Shown: one piece after another, positions 9,404 through 12,500 of the stretch
Position numbering within the stretch: position 1 is the first letter of the stretch
How the letters are laid out: each line of letters opens with the position of its first letter
Origin: Actinidia chinensis
Lineage: Eukaryota; Streptophyta; Magnoliopsida; Ericales; Actinidiaceae
Reading direction: 5' to 3'
Assembly: GCA_009663005.1 (NCBI GenBank)
Contig: CM018906.1
Location: forward strand, 19,638,105-19,650,604
Length of the DNA stretch: 12,500 nt
Made by a program: the position numbers and the translations under genes
Notes under the pieces: model-generated
Told to the model about the DNA's origin: nothing
Databases searched by the model: none
Seen by the model: the letters and a program-made list of their open reading frames with translations, nothing else

Positions 9404-10141
9404 CTTAAAATTCATTGATTTTTTTGATTTAAATAATGTCTGGTTTTTAATTTAATAAAAGAATTCACAATTTAACCTGATCGTTTCAAACGATCTGATT
9501 TTGATTGTATGTTAGGGAATTAATAGTTTTTTTGTGAAAATATTAGTTTTAGTTTCCTTGGCATTCTGATTGTATCCAAAAAGATTTATTTTTTGAACGT
9601 CAATTAGGATTGTAAAAATTAGATGGGTTACGAAAAAAATCATGTCATTTTAGCACTCGGTGAAATGTTTATGTATATTACTTGTGGGCAGAATTGTTTA
9701 TGTTTGTCTTAATTTCAGTTTCACAATCTCTCATTAATGAACTTTAAACCCATTCACACAATTGTCCAGGATTTTTAACGATAAGCTTAGGTTAATTGTT
9801 GATTACCTCAGAACTTAAATAAAAATTGATTTTGAATGTTAAATATTCCGAATTGGCTTACAATATCCGTAGGGACCTAATTGATGATAAAATGAGGAAT
9901 TAGGGAATTTAGTTGATGAATTGAGGGTTCGGCCTACCGGTTTTAATTTTTTGTCATTACATGTCATTCTCCAACCCTTTTTTAAATTATAATTTCTTAC
10001 CCGCCACTTTCAATCTTGCACTATTATTTTCTAAAGTTGTCTAACACGGTGCCCAAGTTCCTCTGAGGATTCGATCTCGGTCTTCGAGTTATTTTTATTT
10101 TGTGACACATTTTGTGATTCCACCCTATATTCACGCGAACA
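9404..10141 (+). repeat. 3' LTR (part that can be matched to the 5' LTR)
   Basis: Aligns with 1-828 from about base 1 to the common end CGCGAACA. Shared blocks include TTTCACAATCTCTCATTAAT (9719-9738), ACGATAAGCTTAGGTTAA (9779-9796), CCGTAGGGACCTA (9868-9880) and the TGTGACACATTTTGTGATT block near the end. It lacks 69 bases present in the other copy (after 9443) and differs at many single bases and one-base indels. The start given is only where the other copy begins in this window; the real LTR start is probably upstream (8.9-9.4 kb). Confidence 0.85.
9479..9495. repeat. Perfect 8-bp inverted repeat in the 3' LTR
   Basis: GATCGTTT, one C, then AAACGATC. The matching site in the 5' LTR (about 142-170, TGATCAATTTTCAATC) has lost the symmetry. 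It may be chance or a former protein-binding or hairpin site in the LTR. Confidence 0.5.
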
Positions 10142-10154
10142 AACACCCATATCA

Positions 10155-10410
10155 GTGTTTGAATGCTAAGAAGGATTCTGGGCAAGAATTCCATTCCTAC
10201 TAGGACTCGAACTAGGATGTCTATATATACCTCTTTACGATTTTATGAACGAGACACATTATTTTTAGGATTTTTACAGTTTTCTAGCTTAGAAATTCAT
10301 GGATTACAATATTTATATAATCAACTACATTAAATTCAGCGTTTGATCTATCCAATTTACGGTTTTGTTAATTTACTTGTGTTTTTCTATAACTTTTCTT
10401 TAATTAATTA
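10155..10410 (+). repeat. Direct repeat copy 1 (proposed LTR start of second element)
   Basis: Aligns with 12229-12490. Matching pieces: GAATGCTAAGAAGGA versus GAATGCCAAGAAGAA, CCTACTAGGACTCGAA versus CCTAGTAGCATTTCGAA, CAATTTACGGTTTTGTT (10355-10371) versus CAATTTACAGTTTTGTT (12438-12454), and ACTTGTGTTTTTCTATAA versus ACTTGTATTTTTCTATAA. The match includes bases upstream of the proposed TGG start, so the copy also carries the end of an interior like that before copy 2. Confidence 0.7.
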
Positions 10411-11100
10411 ATTTAAGTTTTTTTATTTTCTTTATTTTTATAAATCAAATTTTTTTTTATTCCGTATTTTTGATACATATTTATGTGTTGTTTCTGGCCA
10501 TGCGTGTCTCAATTTTCCAACTCGAGATCGATTGGGATCAGGATGAACACTGGAGGTAATTTTTGATTTCACCGTTAGTCTTCTTGATTGTTATTCTATT
10601 TTCTCGTAGTTCTAATATTTCAAACGTGGGCGCTCTCTTATGTTTGGTAATACTTATACATAAATGCATACTCATATATACACTACCTTGGTACGTTTAG
10701 GCGTGAGTTGGGTTCAGTATATGTGCTGCATGATCATAGGCACACCCCCCCCCCCCCCATGATTATAACAATCAATTTTAGTTTAGAAGTCGAAGATTGG
10801 AAGAACAATTATTTTTTAAAGCTAACTCTCCGAATCTTAGAACTCACATGTATCGAAAGAGTTAAATGAGTTAGATGAGCCCCATGGGATTCAGAAAAAT
10901 CCAATTAATTGGATCAATTGATCCTAAGTCAAATTTTTAAGACCAAGGTTTTAATCAATTTTAATTGTTTCATAATTTAAATTTAGTTTCGATTAATCAA
11001 AAACTCAAAAGTACAATTTTTATTTTTTCCTTTTAGAAGCATAAGTTAGGATCAAGTTAGGATTGAATCATAGTATTTTAGTTGTCTTATGTTCACATTG
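10411..11100 (+). other. AT-rich middle of the proposed second LTR; no gene
   Basis: No open frame or known motif. It contains AT-rich runs (10405-10460), a poly-C tract (about 10745-10758) and a palindrome-rich ATCCAATTAATTGGAT (10898-10913) followed by CAATTGATC. If the LTR reading is right, this is its central part. Confidence 0.4.
10745..10758 (+). repeat. Poly-C homopolymer, about 14 bases
   Basis: An uninterrupted run of C in an AT-rich setting. It may be a length-variable microsatellite or a sequencing artefact. Confidence 0.8.
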
Positions 11101-11212
11101 GCATTGCTCCTCATAGGGTCGATACTCGTACTTTGAGTTTATTACTATTTCGCGACCCATACACTTGCGGTAACGAATTCACTTCTGGGAGCGAAAACAA
11201 GTTTTTGACGCC
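11101..11212 (+). promoter_or_regulatory. LTR 3' end and truncated tRNA-Asp-type primer site of the second element
   Basis: The stretch with CTCATAGGGTCGATACTCGT (11110-11129), CGCGACCCATACACTTGCGG (11151-11170) and AACAAGTTTTTGACGCC (11196-11212) resembles the end of many plant gypsy LTRs running into a TGGCGCC primer site. Here the core is TGACGCC (11206-11212), and the bases after it do not match the rest of the tRNA-Asp complement. The likeness is from memory of the family; the site would not prime well as it stands. Confidence 0.55.
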
Positions 11213-11584
11213 TGATTTAACTTCATAATTGTAGTCCAAGTGCCGTTAGACCGACTTAAGTTGGCCCTAAATTAGGTTAATTATGCCATTTTATCGTATT
11301 TCATACTTAAAGTCATATTCGAGTTCATTTCAAATCAATGATAATAAAGAGGAAGATGTAGAGCCATAAAAGTGAGGCAAAGTGCGGACATGCTATGACG
11401 ACGTTGCCTGGGATTGTGAAGTTTTCACAACCGAAGCTCAAGTAGAATGGAAGATCACCATTAGAAGATCTTTGTGAAGGTTTTATGCAAGTCACAATCT
11501 AATGAGCATTAGTGAGGATGGACTCCAATGGGCTTAAAATTGGTTGAGAAGAAAGAATAAAAAACACAAAAGGGAAAAAATACA
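11213..11584 (+). other. Noncoding interior of second element, nothing recognised
   Basis: No open frame, RNA gene or known motif. A small hairpin-forming sequence, TTGTGAAGTTTTCACAA (11415-11431), has 7-base arms around a 3-base loop. The later part (11521-11584) is A-rich and purine-rich. Confidence 0.4.
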
Positions 11585-12240
11585 CTCAGGGTTAGAACGC
11601 TAGTGGAAGGCATACACCAGCGTTCGAACACTGGGAAGAAAGTTCTAGATTTTACACTGGGCATTTGAACACCATAAACAAGCATGAGTTAGCATTCAAA
11701 TGCTATGTAGAAAAACCAGGAAATTATGCTTACCGTTCGAACTCCAAAGAACATAGGGGAATCAGGTTTAAACTCTGCAAGAAGAAAAATTAAAGATTAT
11801 GGTTTCGAAATTCTCTAGTAGTGTTTCAACGCAGAGAGAGTAGAAAAATTGGACTTTTGCCTAATTTACCTGGCGTTCAAACGCCAGAAACAGTTGAGTC
11901 AGAGCGTTCGAATCGTTGCAAAAAATTAGAACTATGCTTACTGTTTGAACTCCAAAGAACAAAAGGAATTGGGTGCGACCTCTAAAGAAACAATTGAAGA
12001 TTATGGTGTCGATACGTCTCTGTGTCGCGTTCCAACACACAGAGATGCAAAAATTTGGACTTTTTGCCTTATGGCGCTAACGCTATATTTACCGTTCTAA
12101 CGCTAGAAGAATTTTTCCTTTGAGCGTTCGATGCCAGTGCAAGGCATTTTCACAGGCGTTCGATGCTGTGAAGAAACAGAAGAAATTGGTTCTTAGCGTC
12201 GAACGCCATAACTTACAAAGTACCAGCCAGTCGAATGCCA
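11585..12240. repeat. Cluster of near-palindromes of the GCGTTCGAACGC type
   Basis: Around fifteen variants occur in 650 bases. Examples: AGCGTTCGAACA (11629), AGCATTCAAATGCT (11691-11704), TGGCGTTCAAACGCCAG (11871-11887), GAGCGTTCGAATCG (near 11902), ATGGCGCTAACGCTAT (near 12071), GAGCGTTCGATGCC (near 12122), GGCGTTCGATGC (12155) and AGCGTCGAACGCCAT (12195). One more, GTGTTTGAATGC, sits at 10155 right after the Athila-like element. I recall similar short palindromes in 3' regions of legume retrotransposons, but cannot check that here. No coding potential: the minus-strand frame at 12089-12283 looks accidental. Confidence 0.75.
11722..12135 (+). repeat. Imperfect tandem duplication, period about 207 bp
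   Basis: Unit 1 begins AATTATGCTTACCGTTCGAA (from 11722) and unit 2 ACTATGCTTACTGTTTGAAC (from 11931). Matching landmarks are AACTCCAAAGAACA at both starts, AAAGATTATGGT versus GAAGATTATGGT, and TTGGACTTTTGCCT (11849) versus TTGGACTTTTTGCCT (12055). Landmark spacing is 206-208 bases. The duplicated unit itself contains several of the palindromes. Confidence 0.75.
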
Positions 12241-12490
12241 AGAAGAAAAAAAAACCCTGGAAAGGATCCAATCCTAGTAGCATTTCGAATTTGGGGTAGT
12301 CATATATTTTATTTACAATTTTAATATGAGTATAGCTGTTCTTTTGAGTTTTTTTATAGTTAATAGTCTAGTTTTCAGAGTTTTTAATTATATGGTAATT
12401 ATTGTAATCTTTTACATTAAAGTTACTTGGTTAATTCAATTTACAGTTTTGTTCAATTACTTGTATTTTTCTATAATTGTTTTTTAGTAT
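12229..12490 (+). repeat. Direct repeat copy 2, continuing past the window
   Basis: Partner of 10155-10410. It is preceded by a purine-rich run (AAGAAGAAAAAAAAA, 12240-12254) and the first TGG after it is at 12258, which suits a polypurine tract followed by an LTR start. The window ends before the rest of the LTR, so the pairing with 10411-11199 cannot be tested here. Confidence 0.65.
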
Positions 12491-12500
12491 ATTCAAGTTC

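Larger units (their letters stand above)
1..10141 (+). mobile_element. Decayed Athila-like Ty3/gypsy LTR retrotransposon, 5' end beyond the window
   Basis: Seen: two related LTRs (1-828 and 9404-10141), a tRNA-Asp-type primer-binding site just after the first, and remnants of gag, protease, reverse transcriptase, RNase H and integrase in that order. Integrase after reverse transcriptase is the Ty3/gypsy order. The gag tail, the aspartic protease with an L-x-L-G-A type active site and the tRNA-Asp primer fit the plant Athila lineage. I see no chromodomain after integrase and no second RNase H, which argues against chromoviruses and Tat/Ogre. No frame stays open beyond about 90 codons, so the copy is defective. 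The target-site duplication cannot be tested because the left LTR edge is outside the window. Confidence 0.9.
10142..12500 (+). mobile_element. Second, degenerate LTR element (host sequence of the nested insertion)
   Basis: Starts immediately after the Athila-like 3' LTR and runs to the window end. Seen: a block at 10155-10410 recurs at 12229-12490 in the same orientation, and an LTR-end-like sequence with a damaged primer site lies between them at about 11101-11212. Inference: 10179-11199 is an LTR of about 1 kb, 11200-12257 is a short interior without coding capacity, and 12258 onward begins a second LTR copy. Both proposed LTR starts are TGG; the one at 12258 follows a purine-rich run. This would be a non-autonomous element. 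Alternatives are two unrelated repeat fragments or a large internal deletion. Strand is inferred from the primer-site orientation. Confidence 0.5.

Noticed and set aside
10515..10560. Possible gag start in the second element (frame reading LEIDWDQDEHW near 10521)
   Set aside because: It lies upstream of the proposed LTR end and primer site, runs into a stop within a few codons, and has no further support.
11585..12240. CRISPR-like array, because short near-palindromes recur
   Set aside because: Spacing and repeat sequence are irregular, the motifs are only 10-17 bases, and the context is a plant retrotransposon.
12089..12283. Minus-strand open frame of 64 codons
   Set aside because: It covers the palindrome-rich repeat and the A-rich run before repeat copy 2. 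Its phenylalanine run is only the reverse of the poly-A run.
1..12500. Retron, phage-defence or other reverse-transcriptase-based bacterial system
   Set aside because: The reverse transcriptase is embedded in gag-protease-RNase H-integrase order between LTRs with a tRNA-Asp primer site, which is a plant retrotransposon.

Overview
The window looks like repeat-rich plant nuclear DNA. I see no intact gene, no tRNA or rRNA gene, no CRISPR array and no bacterial-style operon. Nearly everything readable belongs to plant LTR retrotransposons. The key clues are a primer-binding site matching the 3' end of plant tRNA-Asp, gag and pol blocks of the Athila type within Ty3/gypsy, and two related long terminal repeats (LTRs) around them. 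The host species cannot be named from this sequence.

Positions 1-10141 hold one heavily decayed Athila-like element on the + strand. The 5' LTR (1-828) is cut by the window edge. It is followed by the primer-binding site (832-851), a leader, gag (about 1044-2230), a gag/protease linker, protease (about 2941-3350), reverse transcriptase (about 3631-4640), RNase H (about 4690-5240) and integrase (about 5241-6465). A long 3' region with no recognisable env follows (6466 to about 9.4 kb), then the 3' LTR (matched part 9404-10141). The protein blocks are clear over 10-30 residues at a time but break constantly by one-base frameshifts and stops. Catalytic residues are changed in protease, reverse transcriptase and integrase, so this copy cannot encode its own mobility.

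Positions 10142-12500 are different repeat DNA, also LTR-retrotransposon-like. A block at 10155-10410 recurs at 12229-12490. Between the copies lies a sequence resembling the 3' end of an LTR plus a damaged tRNA-Asp-type primer site (about 11101-11212), then a roughly 1 kb segment dense in near-palindromes of the form GCGTTCGAACGC, partly arranged as a tandem duplication of about 207 bp. The simplest reading is that the Athila-like element inserted into an older, short, probably non-autonomous LTR element or a head-to-tail array of it.

I found no convincing new biological system. The points most worth a second look are the nested second element with its palindrome-rich interior, the indel-heavy damage pattern (real decay or assembly error), and the LTR differences.
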